A stretch of 64,000 nucleotides of DNA from Methylovirgula sp963708155 (GTDB lineage: Bacteria; Pseudomonadota; Alphaproteobacteria; Rhizobiales; Beijerinckiaceae). This document shows positions 32,792 through 42,590 of the stretch, piece by piece. Position numbers and translations under genes: made by a program. The notes under the pieces are model-generated. The model was given only the letters and a program-made list of their open reading frames with translations. It ran no database searches and was not told the origin of the DNA. Numbering within the stretch: the stretch's first letter is position 1; each line of letters starts with the position of its first letter. The stretch spans positions 868,001 through 932,000 of the forward strand of contig OY970183.1 of NCBI GenBank assembly GCA_963708155.1. The letters run 5' to 3'.

Positions 32792-33968
32792 TCAGGTTCC
32801 GGTCTGGTTTGTCATTTCGAGATTGGGAACCTCTGGCGACTCGCCTTCCGGCGTCCCCCGGCCCTGCGCCGCCTCACCGTTCACCGGGGCTAGCCGCACG
32901 ATTGCCGCGCCGCCTTCCGCCGTTTCAGGCGCGTGCGCGGGCTTGCCGCGTCCGCCTGTCCGCGACAGCTCGGCCTCCAAGGTCTCGCAACGCCGCCGCG
33001 CCACATCCAGCGCGCCCTGCAGCGCCGAAAATTCCGCGCGCAAATTCTCGTATTTTTCGCCGAGCGCGCGCTCCGAGTTCGCGCAGCTTCTGCACCTGCT
33101 GATCCCGCTGCGCGGAAATATGCGCCTCGCGCGACTTCGCGTCTTCCAGCGAGGCTTCCTGCACGCCGATCTTGATATTGAGCGCGCGCAGCTTGCCCTG
33201 ATCGATGTCGCGCTGCTGGCGAAGTTCGTCGAGCTCTTTGGCCAGTTGCGCCACGCGCGCGGTCCCCGCATCGAACTTCTTTTGCAGCACGGCATAATTG
33301 CCTTCGAGAACCTCGAGATTGCTGCGCGCGACGACCAAAGCGTCGTTGAGCCGAGCGGCATGCGCGGTGCGCTCGGTGAAGCGCTTTTCCGCTTCGACCA
33401 AAGTCCGGCTCAAATCGCCAAGCCGCAACTCAAGCCCGGCGGCGCGCGCATCGGCGGAAGCGTGGCTGGCAAGCCGCTCGTCGGCGAGTGCAGACAAAGT
33501 TTGATGCGCCTGATTCAGCCTGGCAAGATCCTCCTGTTTCTTCTGATAGAGGCCGTCGGCGTCATAAAGCGCACTGGTCAAAGCCCCGCGCTCGCTGGAC
33601 AGGGCGGCGACCTCCTGCTCCGCTTTCGCCAGAGCCTCGCCTTGCGCGCGGAGTTCCTCGCGCTGGGCCTCGATCGTCTGCTGGAGCGCCAGAAGCGCAG
33701 CGGAGCGGCGCCCCAATTCACTACGGTCAGCGGCATGAGCCTCGACGATCTCTTCGGTGCGGATTTCCAGGCGCCGCCGCTCGATCGCGAACTCGGCCCG
33801 CAGATGATCCCGATCTGCAAGGATTTCTTCAACCGATAGAGGGACTTGCGTCTCAAGGCGGCGGCGCGAAAGGCGCAAGGCGCGGCGCCAGAACGCGGGC
33901 GCGAAGGCAAGCGCCATGAGCCCTGCGACCAGGAACCCAAGCGCAAAAATCATAGCCTGTTCGATCAC
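32792..33968 (-). CDS. membrane-anchored coiled-coil protein (one frameshift)
   Basis: About 391 residues after removing one base. One N-terminal membrane helix (about 5-25) is followed by an almost unbroken Ala/Glu/Arg/Leu/Gln-rich coiled coil to about residue 340 and a short flexible tail. The frame breaks at 33078-33079 (TT on the plus strand, one too many); repair joins Val-Gln-Lys-Leu-Arg to Ser-Glu-Arg-Ala-Leu-Gly-Glu-Lys-Tyr-Glu-Asn-Leu. The family is unknown to me. The shape suggests a cytoplasmic or periplasmic structural spacer, possibly in cell envelope or division. It lies beside tRNA-Glu and upstream of eipA. Confidence 0.75.
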
Positions 33969-34088
33969 GCCTTTTCGCCCGCCAGTAGGACTTGCGTGGG
34001 ACTATGGCACCTCTGCCGAGAGAGATCAAAAATCCCGAGTGCGGCGTAAGTCAGGCCACCGCCTTGCCGAATCTCGCGGGGGCGCCCG

Positions 34089-34685
34089 TTAGAATGGATT
34101 CCAGGTCGGGCGCGACGTGAATTTGAGATAGCCGACGTTGAGCCCGAGCCGCGCCCCAAGCCCAGTGCGAACCGGGACGACCACGACATTATTGGCCGTA
34201 AGCGCCGTCATGCCGAATCCGCCGACGAAATAGGCCGAGCCATCGACCCCGGCAAAGCGCTGGAACACGGCGTTCACGGCCGGCAGCCCATAGACCAGCA
34301 TCATCGTGCGGTCACCATCGGCGCCTGCGTCGAAGCCCAGCGACGGACCTTGCCAGAAAAGTTTCAGATCGCCCGCATTGCGGGTGTACATAAAGCCCTC
34401 GCCATAACGCAGGCCGCCGATGAAGGCGCCGCCCGCCTCCTGACCGAGGATATAGCCGTTCGGCCGGCCCCAGCGCCGGGTGGCCTCTTCGATGACTTCG
34501 GCCAGGCCGCGCGAAAGCGTGCCGAAAAAATGATGCCCGGCATGGACCAGCTCATCGCCGGTGAATTCGCCGGGCTTGTCGTCCTCATCGATGGCAAGCG
34601 CGGGCTTGGGCAGGCCGCAAACCAGGCCTGAGGCCGCGATCAACGCCAATTTGGCTGCAAATTCCCGCCGCGACGTGGGGCGCAT
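34089..34685 (-). CDS. eipA: DUF1134 envelope protein, EipA-like
   Basis: 198 residues with a twin-arginine-like N-terminus (Thr-Ser-Arg-Arg-Glu-Phe) and a signal peptide ending Ala-Leu-Ala at about 31. The DUF1134 domain runs to the very end, closing with Gly-Leu-Asn-Val-Gly-Tyr-Leu-Lys-Phe-Thr-x-Arg-Pro-Thr-Trp-Asn-Pro-Phe, the family's signature end. Brucella EipA is a periplasmic DUF1134 barrel needed for envelope integrity. The ATG at 34685 is chosen because GGAG is six bases upstream; ATGs at 34700 and 34691 are alternatives. Confidence 0.85.
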   Translation of the reverse strand: MRPTSRREFAAKLALIAASGLVCGLPKPALAIDEDDKPGEFTGDELVHAGHHFFGTLSRGLAEVIEEATRRWGRPNGYILGQEAGGAFIGGLRYGEGFMYTRNAGDLKLFWQGPSLGFDAGADGDRTMMLVYGLPAVNAVFQRFAGVDGSAYFVGGFGMTALTANNVVVVPVRTGLGARLGLNVGYLKFTSRPTWNPF

Positions 34686-34768
34686 GAACATCTCCCGCAT
34701 GAGGGCTGCGCTGACTCGACATTCGACGAATCGCCGGCCAACTCTCCGCGAGTATCGTTAACGGAAAA

Positions 34769-35623
34769 TTACGCCCTTCTTGCGCCAAGCGTGGCCTGAA
34801 TCGCGGCGGGATCGGCCCAGGCGACAAAGGAGCCGTTCATGAATTTTGTCGCCGTCTTGCCGTAGCGCAACGGCTGCCCGTCGCGATCGAGCACGACGCC
34901 TCCTGCAGCGCGCAGCACGGCGTCGCCCGCCGCCGTATCCCATTCCATCGTCGCGCCGAAACGCGGATAGATGTCGGCCGACCCATCCGCCAGCGCGCAA
35001 AATTTGAGCGACGAACCGATCATGCGCCGTTCCTTGACGTTCAGATTTTCCAGAAACGCCGAGGTGCGCGGATCGGTGTGCGACCAACTCGTCAGTGCTA
35101 TAAGTTCATCCTGATCCGGCGTGCGCGCGTGAATACGCTGGCGCTGCTCCGGTGGCGGCAATTTTCCGCCGGGCGCGACCGGGAACGTCACGGCATGATC
35201 GCCGGCGAGCCACATCTGTTGCAAGGCCGGCGCATAGACGGCGCCGATTTTTGGCTCGCCATGCACGACGAGCCCAATGTTGACCGTGAACTCGCCCTTG
35301 CCGGCAAGGAACTCGCGCGTGCCGTCAACAGGATCGACAAGGATGAAGGCATCGCCGCAGGTCGCTTTGGCGCCGGCCGCCGCGGCCTCCTCAGAGATGA
35401 CCGGCAAATCCGGCAGACGCGCCGCAAGCCCGGCGAGAATCACCGCCTCGCCCGCCAGATCTGCGTCGCACACGGGACTCGTGTCCCCCTTCTCGCGGGC
35501 ATGGCTATCACTGTTGTAAAACAGCATGACTGCGGCGCCTGCCGCTACGGCGAGCTCCGCGAAATCTTCCGCAATCGCCCGGTAGTTTAAGCTCAGCGGC
35601 TTTGAGGTTATTTGAACGGACAT
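34769..35623 (-). CDS. cysQ: 3'(2'),5'-bisphosphate nucleotidase CysQ
   Basis: 284 residues of the inositol-monophosphatase superfamily. The metal-site motif Asp-Pro-Val-Asp-Gly-Thr-Arg-Glu-Phe is present, with an upstream Glu-Glu pair (Ile-Ser-Glu-Glu) and Trp-Asp-Thr-Ala-Ala-Gly-Asp-Ala near the end, all diagnostic. It removes 3'-phosphoadenosine 5'-phosphate formed during sulfate activation. The ATG at 35623 is preferred; a start at 35671 would add 16 residues without support. No sulfate genes are adjacent. Confidence 0.92.
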   Translation of the reverse strand: MSVQITSKPLSLNYRAIAEDFAELAVAAGAAVMLFYNSDSHAREKGDTSPVCDADLAGEAVILAGLAARLPDLPVISEEAAAAGAKATCGDAFILVDPVDGTREFLAGKGEFTVNIGLVVHGEPKIGAVYAPALQQMWLAGDHAVTFPVAPGGKLPPPEQRQRIHARTPDQDELIALTSWSHTDPRTSAFLENLNVKERRMIGSSLKFCALADGSADIYPRFGATMEWDTAAGDAVLRAAGGVVLDRDGQPLRYGKTATKFMNGSFVAWADPAAIQATLGARRA

Positions 35624-35953
35624 CAGGTCTCGCGCGCCGGCGACTTCGGCAGAGGCACCGACAAGTGACATATTAACTTGCGAAGGCTTGTTGAAGGCCC
35701 AACGCCGTTATGTTTGCAAACATTGCCACGGGGTGTAACAAAATGCCATCGGCGCGCAAGTCGATTCGCGACCGGACGCCTTGCGATGGACCGGAGATTT
35801 ATCTTGCACCTGCGAAGAATTTCTGCCGATCTACCGCAGCGCAACAGAATAGATTCGGCCGTCAGCGTTCGTAATTAGACGCTGGCATCGCCAGAAAATA
35901 AATCTTTGGCGGCGCCGCCGCAGATTCGCGTTGGACCATCCAAGGGACGCAAC

Positions 35954-36625
35954 ATGACGGAATTCGCGCTCGGCCCTCTCGACCTCGCCGCATTGCTCTG
36001 CTCTCGCGTCTGCCATGACGTGATCAGCCCCGTCGGCGCCATCGTCAACGGGCTCGAGATGCTCGACGAGGAGAAGGATCCGGAGATGCGCGGCTTCGCG
36101 CTCGACCTCGTCAAGAAGAGCGCGCATACGGCGTCGGCGCGGCTGCAGTTTTGCCGTCTGGCCTTCGGCGCGGCAGGCTCCGCAGGCGCGGCTATCGACA
36201 CGGGCGACGCGGAGAAAGTGACCCGCGGCCTCCTGGAGGACGATCGCACGAAGCTCGCATGGAACGTGCCGCGCGTGCTGATGGCGAAGGACAAGGTCAA
36301 GCTGATCTTAAATCTTTGCCTGATCGCGGCCGCGGCGATCCCGCGCGGCGGCGTTATCACGGTGAACGTCGATACGAGCGAGCCGACCCCGCGTATCGAT
36401 GTCGAAGCCAGCGGCACCAATGCCCGGCTCGCCAGTCACGTCCCGCATCTTCTGGCCGGAACGCCAGAAAACAATCAGGTCGATGCGCATGGGATCCAGG
36501 CCTTCTACACGGGCCTCATCGCACGGGCTGCCGAACTGACGCTGTCGGTCGAGGCGACAAACGAAAAAGTCCGGATCGAAGCCTGCCCCGCGTCAACCGC
36601 CGCGCTCGCCAGTGCCACGGCGTGA
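35954..36625 (+). CDS. chpT: histidine phosphotransferase ChpT
   Basis: 223 residues with the dimeric helical-hairpin fold of ChpT. The phospho-accepting His21 lies in Cys-Ser-Arg-Val-Cys-His-Asp-Val-Ile-Ser-Pro-Val-Gly-Ala-Ile, followed by Asn-Gly-Leu-Glu-Met-Leu and Ala-Arg-Leu-Gln-Phe-Cys-Arg-Leu-Ala-Phe-Gly-Ala. The C-terminal part is a degenerate ATPase-like domain. In Caulobacter, ChpT passes phosphate from CckA to CtrA and CpdR; ctrA lies 6 kb downstream here. The ATG at 35954 is preceded by AAGGGA. Immediately upstream of the chemotaxis genes. Confidence 0.9.
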   Translation: MTEFALGPLDLAALLCSRVCHDVISPVGAIVNGLEMLDEEKDPEMRGFALDLVKKSAHTASARLQFCRLAFGAAGSAGAAIDTGDAEKVTRGLLEDDRTKLAWNVPRVLMAKDKVKLILNLCLIAAAAIPRGGVITVNVDTSEPTPRIDVEASGTNARLASHVPHLLAGTPENNQVDAHGIQAFYTGLIARAAELTLSVEATNEKVRIEACPASTAALASATA

Positions 36626-36768
36626 TTTAAAAACCAAATAAAAGTCGAATATCAATCGGTTCGCGCGTTCCGGCGGGTCGATCTGCGGTCTTTTTCAACG
36701 CTCCTTAACCCATTCTGCGCGATTATTCTGCGCCGGGCCTGTCCTCGGCCCGGAGATTTGGCGCAGCG

Positions 36769-39347
36769 ATGGACGACCTGCTCAACGATTTTCTCGTCGA
36801 GACGAGCGAGCATATCGAGGCCGCTGGCGAGCAATTGGTGCTGTTCGAGCGGGATCCCGGGAATCGCGAGGCAATCATCCGGATTTTCCGCCTGTTCCAT
36901 ACGATCAAGGGAACATGCGGCTTTCTCGGTTTGCCGCGCCTCGAGCATCTGACGCATGGCACGGAATCGCTGATCAGCAAATTGCGGGATGGAGCACCAG
37001 CGACCGCGGAAACCGTGTCGCTGACATTGGCGGCCGTCGATCGCGTCAAAAACATTCTCGCCGGTCTCGCGGCAACGGGAAAAGAACCCGAGGGCGATGA
37101 CGACGATCTGATTGCGGCCTTGCAGGCCCACACCGGCCTCTCGACCTCGGGGCTGGAGCCAGCGGAGGCCGTGCTCGCACCCGCCCTCGAACCCATCAAA
37201 ACGCAGACCGAGAAGGCGGAAGGCGAAAAGGCCGGCGCGGCGCGCAAGGAAAATCGCGCCCCCGCTCACGCTCCCACGCAAACGCGGCCCGAGACGATCC
37301 GCGTTTCGGTCGCCGCGCTCGAGCGCATCATGCTCCTCGTCTCCGAACTGGTCCTGACCCGCAATCAGCTCCTGGAGATTACCCGCCATCAGGACGACAC
37401 GGTCATCAAGACGCCGTTGCAGCGCCTCTCCAGCCTGACGACGGACTTACAAGACGCGGTGATGCGGGCGCGGATGCAATCCGTCGGCCGGCTCTTTGCG
37501 AGCCTGCCCCGGCTGGTGCGCGAACTGGCTGTCGACCTGAAGAAGAAGCTGCATCTCGTCACCGAAGGGGCCGACACCGAACTCGACCGTCAGCTCATCG
37601 AACTCATTCGCGATCCACTGACGCATTTGCTGCGCAATTGCGCCGACCACGGCATCGAAACTCCGACAGAGCGGCTCGCGCTCGGCAAGCCGGAAGAAGG
37701 AACGATCCGCGTCACCGCGACCCACGAAGCGGGCTATATCACCATCGATGTCTCCGACGATGGCCGCGGCCTGGACGTGCAGAAGAATTCGCGAAAAGGC
37801 GATCGCCAAAGGGCTCGTGTCCGCGAGCGAGGCCAAGGAACTCTCCGACGAAGACGTCGGCCGGTTTATCTTTGCGCCGGACTTCTCGACCGCCGCCGCC
37901 GTCACCAGCATTTCCGGCCGCGGTGTCGGCATGGACATCGTGCGCGACAATATCGAGGCGATCGGCGGCGCGATCTCGCTGACGACCGTGCCCGGCAAAG
38001 GCACCAGCTTCACGCTGAAGATTCCGCTCACTCTGGCGATCACGCCCGCGCTCATCGTCGAGGCATGTGGTCACCGCTTCGCGTTGCCGCAACATTCGGT
38101 CGTCGAGGCTGTCGGCCTCGGCGAGGCCGGCGTCCATTCGCTCGAAGACCTCCAGGGCAGCCTGGTTCTGCGGCTGCGCGAGGACATTCTGCCCGTCGTG
38201 GCGCTGAGCACCATCCTTGAACTCGATTCCGGCTCGCGTGCGCCGTCCGGTGAGCTCGTCATCGTCATGCGCGTGAACAATCGCGCCTTCGGCATTCTGG
38301 TCGACGCCGTCACCGACGTGCAGGAAATCGTCGTCAAGCCGCTCGGCAGCTCGCTCTCGGAGCTTGAGGTTTTTTCCGGCCATACGATCCTCGGCGACGG
38401 CTCTGTCGTGCTGATCCTGGATCCGACTGGCATTGCGGCCCGCATGGGTTTCGAGCGCATCAACGACTATACCGTTGGCCGCGTCGTCGAGACTTTCACG
38501 CCGGCCGACGAGACGACGCGCTTCGTTCTCTTCCGCGCCGGGGCGGGCGCTCTGAAGGCGTTACCGCTGTCGCTCGTCGTGCGGATCGAATCGATTCCCG
38601 CCGCGGATATCCGCACCTCGGACGGCCTGATGGTCATTCAGCACCAATCGCATCTCATGCCGCTCGTGCCGCTCTTTTCCACGGCGGAGATTCAGCTCCA
38701 GGCAATCAACCCGGTTCTCGTGCTCGGGATCGGCGGCGAGAGCCTGGGTCTGCTGATCGAGCAGATCATCGATATCGTCGAGGCGCGCCTGACCATCGAG
38801 ATCGCGAGCGCCTCGCCCGGCGTCATCGGCACGGCGGAGATTCGCGGCGAGATCGCTGAAGTGCTCGATGCGACCTACTTCATGCAAATCGGCCGGCCGA
38901 ACGCTTATTCGCGCGGCGTCGCTCACCAGTTCCATATCCTCCTCGTCGACGACAAACCGTTCTTCCGTGACATGCTCGCGCCGCTGATCATCGCCGCCGG
39001 GTATCGCGTCAATACGGCGGCTTCCGCTTCCGAAGCGCTGGCAATGTTTGAAAAAGGCGCGCATTTCGACGCCGTGGTGACGGATACCGACATGCCGCAG
39101 ATGAGTGGCTACGAGCTGGCGCGGCGGCTGACTTCCGAGCCGCGCCATCGCGACCTGCCGATCATCGCCCTGGCGGCGCATGCTGCGCCGACGGTTCTGC
39201 AGGCGGCGCGAGAATCGGGCATGTGCGGCGCCGTCGGCAAGTTCGACCGGCCGGCGCTCGTCAAGATGCTGGGCGATGTTCTGGAACTGCGCCAGTCTCC
39301 ACAAGCACGACCTGGAAAAAACCGTCATCGGATGGGCTGCGGCATGA
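36769..39347 (+). CDS. cheA: hybrid chemotaxis histidine kinase CheA with C-terminal receiver (two frameshifts)
   Basis: About 858 residues after repair. Order: Hpt domain (phospho-His44 in Phe-His-Thr-Ile-Lys-Gly-Thr), dimerisation domain (about 175-240), HATPase (Asn in Leu-Leu-Arg-Asn-Cys-Ala-Asp-His-Gly-Ile-Glu; Asp-Asp-Gly-Arg-Gly), a CheW-like domain, a second regulatory stretch, and a receiver (Asp in Val-Val-Thr-Asp-Thr-Asp-Met-Pro). The first break is at 37786-37787 (AA, one too many), the second near 39289-39293, probably a lost GC pair. After the second repair the protein ends Leu-Glu-Lys-Thr-Val-Ile-Gly-Trp-Ala-Ala-Ala at a TGA (39345-39347) overlapping the cheW ATG. Unrepaired, cheA would appear fused to cheW. 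Confidence 0.88.
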
Positions 39348-39832
39348 TCCAGATTTCCACACAGCACCCCAGCCCGGCCACGAACGCCGTTGACGAGACG
39401 GCGCATACGCAATGCTTCATCGTCTTCGTCGGCGGGGAAGCTTTTGGCCTGCCGGTCGACAGCGTCCAGACGATCTTCGGGATCGAAGCCGTCACCGCCG
39501 TGCCGCTCGGCCCCAGGGAGATTATCGGGCTCGTCAATCTGCGCGGCAAGATCGTGACCGCCATCAGCCTGCGCCGGCGGCTCAATCTGCCGGACCCGCC
39601 GCAAACTCGCTCAACCTTGGCTGTTGGCATGGATCATCGCGGCGAAAATTTCGCGCTGATCGTCGATGAGGTCGGCGACGTCATCCATCTCGACCCGAAA
39701 ACCGAAATTTTATTGCCACCTCACCTTGGGGAACGCAGGGCAAAGTTTACCAAAGCGGCCTATCGTCTCGAAACTGAGATTATTTCCCTGCTCGACGTGA
39801 GTGCCGTTTTCGATTTCCCGCGCCACTTGTGA
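39344..39832 (+). CDS. cheW: chemotaxis adaptor CheW
   Basis: 162 residues with the CheW beta-barrel fold: Cys-Phe-Ile-Val-Phe-Val-Gly-Gly-Glu-x-Phe-Gly-Leu-Pro-Val, Val-Pro-Leu-Gly-Pro-Arg-Glu-Ile-Ile-Gly-Leu-Val-Asn-Leu-Arg-Gly-Lys-Ile-Val-Thr and Leu-Ile-Val-Asp-Glu-Val-Gly-Asp-Val. It couples receptors to CheA. The start is inferred from the ATGA overlap with the repaired end of cheA; the raw reading frame continues from cheA without a stop only because of the nearby frameshift. Confidence 0.85.
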   Translation: MIQISTQHPSPATNAVDETAHTQCFIVFVGGEAFGLPVDSVQTIFGIEAVTAVPLGPREIIGLVNLRGKIVTAISLRRRLNLPDPPQTRSTLAVGMDHRGENFALIVDEVGDVIHLDPKTEILLPPHLGERRAKFTKAAYRLETEIISLLDVSAVFDFPRHL

Positions 39833-39877
39833 CGCACCGTGAGGGCAGACGACAGAACGGGATGTGAGGAAGACAGC

Positions 39878-40255
39878 ATGAAACAGATCCTGGTGGTCGA
39901 TGATTCGACCGTGATCCGGAAAGTTGCGCGACGCATACTTGAAGGCATGAACTTTCAAACCGTGGAGGCCGAAGACGGCCGCAAGGCACTCAATGCCTGC
40001 ACCTTCTTTATGCCCGATGCGATCCTGCTCGACTGGAACATGCCGGTTATGGACGGCTTCGAGTTCCTGCACGAGCTGCGCAAGATGCCCGAGGGGCTCA
40101 AGCCGAAGGTCGTCTTCTGCACGACGGAGAACGACGTCGCGCATATCGCCCGCGCGATTCACGCCGGCGCCGACGAATACATCATGAAGCCCTTCGACAA
40201 GCAGATTCTGCAATCGAAGCTGGAAGAGATTGGCCTGCTCAATTCTGCCGCTTGA
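39878..40255 (+). CDS. cheY: single-domain response regulator CheY
   Basis: 125 residues: acidic pair Asp8-Asp9, phospho-Asp52 in Leu-Asp-Trp-Asn-Met-Pro, Thr in Cys-Thr-Thr-Glu-Asn and Lys in Met-Lys-Pro-Phe. It receives phosphate from CheA and acts on the flagellar motor or another output. The ATG at 39878 has GAGGA eight bases upstream. Confidence 0.93.
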   Translation: MKQILVVDDSTVIRKVARRILEGMNFQTVEAEDGRKALNACTFFMPDAILLDWNMPVMDGFEFLHELRKMPEGLKPKVVFCTTENDVAHIARAIHAGADEYIMKPFDKQILQSKLEEIGLLNSAA

Positions 40256-40285
40256 TCTTGCGCCGATTTGGAATGGCAAGCTTAT

Positions 40286-40981
40286 ATGGGTCACCGGATC
40301 AATAATGTGGATCTCGACCGGGCCAGCGCCTCGCCGGCGGCGGCGGCCGTGCGCGAGTTGGGGGAGCTTGAGCAGGCGCCGCCGCGCGCGGTGATCGTCA
40401 TTGGCGCGTCAACAGGCGGTCCGCAGGCTTTGCCGGTCGTACTCAATGACCTCGCACCGATCCTGGCGCAGCTCCCTGTTCTCATCGCCTTGCATATTCC
40501 TGCCGAATTTACCCACACCGTCGCGGCCTGGATCGAAACTGCCACCAGTCTTCCGGCGCGGCTTGCGCGCGATGGCGAGGAAATTCTGCCCGGCCATGCG
40601 TATCTTTCGCCCGGCGACCGCCATATCAGCGTCGCTCGCAAAGGCGAGACCGCGATTATCCGGCTCCTCGATACGCCGCCGGAGAATTTCTGCCGCCCGT
40701 CGGTCGATGTTCTCTTCCGCTCCGCGGCGAATACTTTCGGCGCAGGCGTTGTCGGTATTGTTCTGACCGGCATGGGCAGCGACGGCCTCGCCGGTACACG
40801 GGAAATCGTCGCCGCCAAAGGCACGGTTGTCGCGCAGGACGCGGCTTCCTCCGCCGTGTGGGGCATGCCACGCCTGGTCGCGAGTGAGGGACTTGCCCAG
40901 GCGGTTCTTCCTTTGAAGGAAATTGGCGCCTGGGTTTGCCGCCAGGTGCGCCTGCCCCAGCTTCGGGAAAAGCGGCCATGA
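40286..40981 (+). CDS. cheB: CheB-type methylesterase without receiver domain
   Basis: 231 residues containing only the catalytic domain. Ser in Gly-Ala-Ser-Thr-Gly-Gly-Pro-Gln, His in Leu-His-Ile-Pro and Asp in Gly-Met-Gly-Ser-Asp-Gly form the triad. The usual N-terminal receiver of CheB is missing, so activation by CheA phosphate would have to be indirect, for example via the receiver in CheA or CheY. The start may be ATG 40286 or TTG 40268. It overlaps cheR by ATGA. Confidence 0.87.
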   Translation: MGHRINNVDLDRASASPAAAAVRELGELEQAPPRAVIVIGASTGGPQALPVVLNDLAPILAQLPVLIALHIPAEFTHTVAAWIETATSLPARLARDGEEILPGHAYLSPGDRHISVARKGETAIIRLLDTPPENFCRPSVDVLFRSAANTFGAGVVGIVLTGMGSDGLAGTREIVAAKGTVVAQDAASSAVWGMPRLVASEGLAQAVLPLKEIGAWVCRQVRLPQLREKRP

Positions 40982-41829
40982 ATTCAGATTTCGACGTGTT
41001 GCGTCAGTTGCTCAATCGGCGCTCCGGTCTCTCACTCGATGCCGAGAAGGCCTATCTCGCCGAAAGCCGCCTGCAGCCGCTGGTTCAGCAACTCGGCGTT
41101 GCCGGACTCGGCGGCCTCGTCAAGCTGCTCCTCTCCGGCTCGCACGAAGATGTCGAGCGCGAAGTCGTCGAAGCGATGACGACCAACGAAACCTTCTTCT
41201 TTCGCGATCGCGTGCCGTTCGACAATTTTCGCAAGGTCATCCTCCCGCATCTTTTGCAGGCGCGGCAGGACAGCCGGAAAATCCGCATCTGGTGCGCCGC
41301 CTGCTCGTCGGGCCAGGAGCCTTATTCGCTCGCCATGCTGCTCGACGAAGAGGCGCATCGCCTGGCCGGCTGGAGCGTCGAAATTCTCGCAACCGATCTC
41401 TCCCGCAGCGTTGTCAACACGGCCCGGCAGGGCATCTACACGCAATTCGAGGTTCAACGCGGCCTGCCGATCTCGCAGCTCTTGCGCTATTTCCGTCAGG
41501 AGGGGGAACGCTGGCGTATCAACGAGCATCTGCAATCGCGGATTCGTTTCCAGGAGTTCAATCTCCTGTCCGACTATGCCCCGCTTGGCCATTTCGACGT
41601 CATTTTCTGCCGCAACGTGCTCATCTATTTCGATGTGCCGACCAAGAAGGGAGTCCTCGACCGGATGGCGAAAGCTCTGGCTCCGGACGGGTTCTTTATC
41701 ATGGGCGCGGCGGAGACCGTGATCGGTTTGACCGATGCGATGGTGCCCCACCCCGAGCACAGATCGATCAGCATTTTGCGGGCCGCAGCCCCAACGCCGC
41801 CGCAGCGCCTCACGCTCGTTGCGAGTTGA
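40978..41829 (+). CDS. cheR: chemotaxis receptor methyltransferase CheR
   Basis: 283 residues: an N-terminal helical domain (about 1-75) then a SAM-binding core with Thr-Thr-Asn-Glu-Thr-Phe-Phe-Phe-Arg-Asp, Trp-Cys-Ala-Ala-Cys-Ser-Ser-Gly-Gln-Glu-Pro-Tyr-Ser and Val-Ile-Phe-Cys-Arg-Asn-Val-Leu-Ile-Tyr-Phe-Asp. It methylates receptor glutamates using SAM. The start overlaps the cheB stop. Last gene of the chemotaxis run; a terminator follows seven bases later. Confidence 0.94.
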   Translation: MNSDFDVLRQLLNRRSGLSLDAEKAYLAESRLQPLVQQLGVAGLGGLVKLLLSGSHEDVEREVVEAMTTNETFFFRDRVPFDNFRKVILPHLLQARQDSRKIRIWCAACSSGQEPYSLAMLLDEEAHRLAGWSVEILATDLSRSVVNTARQGIYTQFEVQRGLPISQLLRYFRQEGERWRINEHLQSRIRFQEFNLLSDYAPLGHFDVIFCRNVLIYFDVPTKKGVLDRMAKALAPDGFFIMGAAETVIGLTDAMVPHPEHRSISILRAAAPTPPQRLTLVAS

Positions 41830-41835
41830 AAAGAA

Positions 41836-41862
41836 AAAACCCCGCTCACCGAGCGGGGTTTT
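41836..41862. terminator. bidirectional terminator between cheR and ctrA
   Basis: AAAACCCCGCTC-ACC-GAGCGGGGTTTT: a 12-bp symmetrical stem with a 3-base loop. T-runs on the plus strand and A-run (T on minus) on the other side allow it to stop both cheR and the convergent ctrA. Confidence 0.95.
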
Positions 41863-41888
41863 CTCATTCCGGGAAATTGCCGTCCTAA

Positions 41889-42590
41889 TTACGCGGTGAT
41901 CAATTCGTCGTCCTCGGCCGGCTCGCGCAGCACATAGCCGCGGCCCCAGACCGTTTCGATGTAGTTGCGGCCATGGCTCGCATTGGCGAGCTTCTTGCGC
42001 AGCTTGCAGATGAAGACGTCGATGATCTTCAGTTCCGGCTCGTCCATGCCACCATAAAGATGGTTGAGGAACATCTCCTTCGTCAGCGTCGTTCCCTTGC
42101 GCAGCGAAAGCAGCTCGAGCATCTGATATTCTTTGCCGGTCAGGTGGACCCGGTTGCCCGCGACTTCCACCGTCTTCTGGTCGAGATTGACGATCAGATC
42201 GCCGGTCGAGATCACCGACTGGGCATGGCCCTTGGAGCGACGGACGATCGCGTGGATGCGGGCGACCAATTCGTCCTTATGGAAGGGCTTGGTCAGGTAA
42301 TCGTCGGCACCGAAGCCGAGGCCCTTCACCTTGTCCTCGATGCCGGCAAGGCCGGAAAGAATCAGGATGGGCGTCTTGACCTTGGCGACCCGCAGCGTCC
42401 GCAACACTTCATAGCCGGACATGTCGGGAAGATTGATATCGAGAAGGATAATATCGTAATCGTAGAGCTTCCCGAGATCGATGCCTTCCTCGCCGAGATC
42501 CGTCGTATAGACGTTGAAATTCTCGGACTTGAGCATCAGCTCGATGCTTTGCGCGGTGGCGCTGTCATCTTCAATCAGGAGCACGCGCAT
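41889..42590 (-). CDS. ctrA: cell-cycle master response regulator CtrA
   Basis: 233 residues: receiver with Asp8-Asp9 and phospho-Asp51 (same number as in Caulobacter), then an OmpR-type winged helix with Lys-Glu-Tyr-Gln-Met-Leu-Glu-Leu-Leu-Ser-Leu-Arg-Lys-Gly and Gly-Arg-Asn-Tyr-Ile-Glu-Thr-Val-Trp-Gly-Arg-Gly-Tyr-Val-Leu-Arg. It controls division, flagellar and chemotaxis genes in alphaproteobacteria. The C-terminus ends Thr-Ala, not the Ala-Ala that promotes ClpXP degradation in Caulobacter. Upstream TTAA motifs suggest autoregulation. ChpT and SciP are encoded nearby. Confidence 0.96.
   Translation of the reverse strand: MRVLLIEDDSATAQSIELMLKSENFNVYTTDLGEEGIDLGKLYDYDIILLDINLPDMSGYEVLRTLRVAKVKTPILILSGLAGIEDKVKGLGFGADDYLTKPFHKDELVARIHAIVRRSKGHAQSVISTGDLIVNLDQKTVEVAGNRVHLTGKEYQMLELLSLRKGTTLTKEMFLNHLYGGMDEPELKIIDVFICKLRKKLANASHGRNYIETVWGRGYVLREPAEDDELITA

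Noticed and set aside
39344..39347. True CheA-CheW fusion protein
   Set aside because: The fused frame appears only downstream of a likely lost GC pair near 39291. The alternative frame ends naturally in a TGA overlapping a good cheW ATG.
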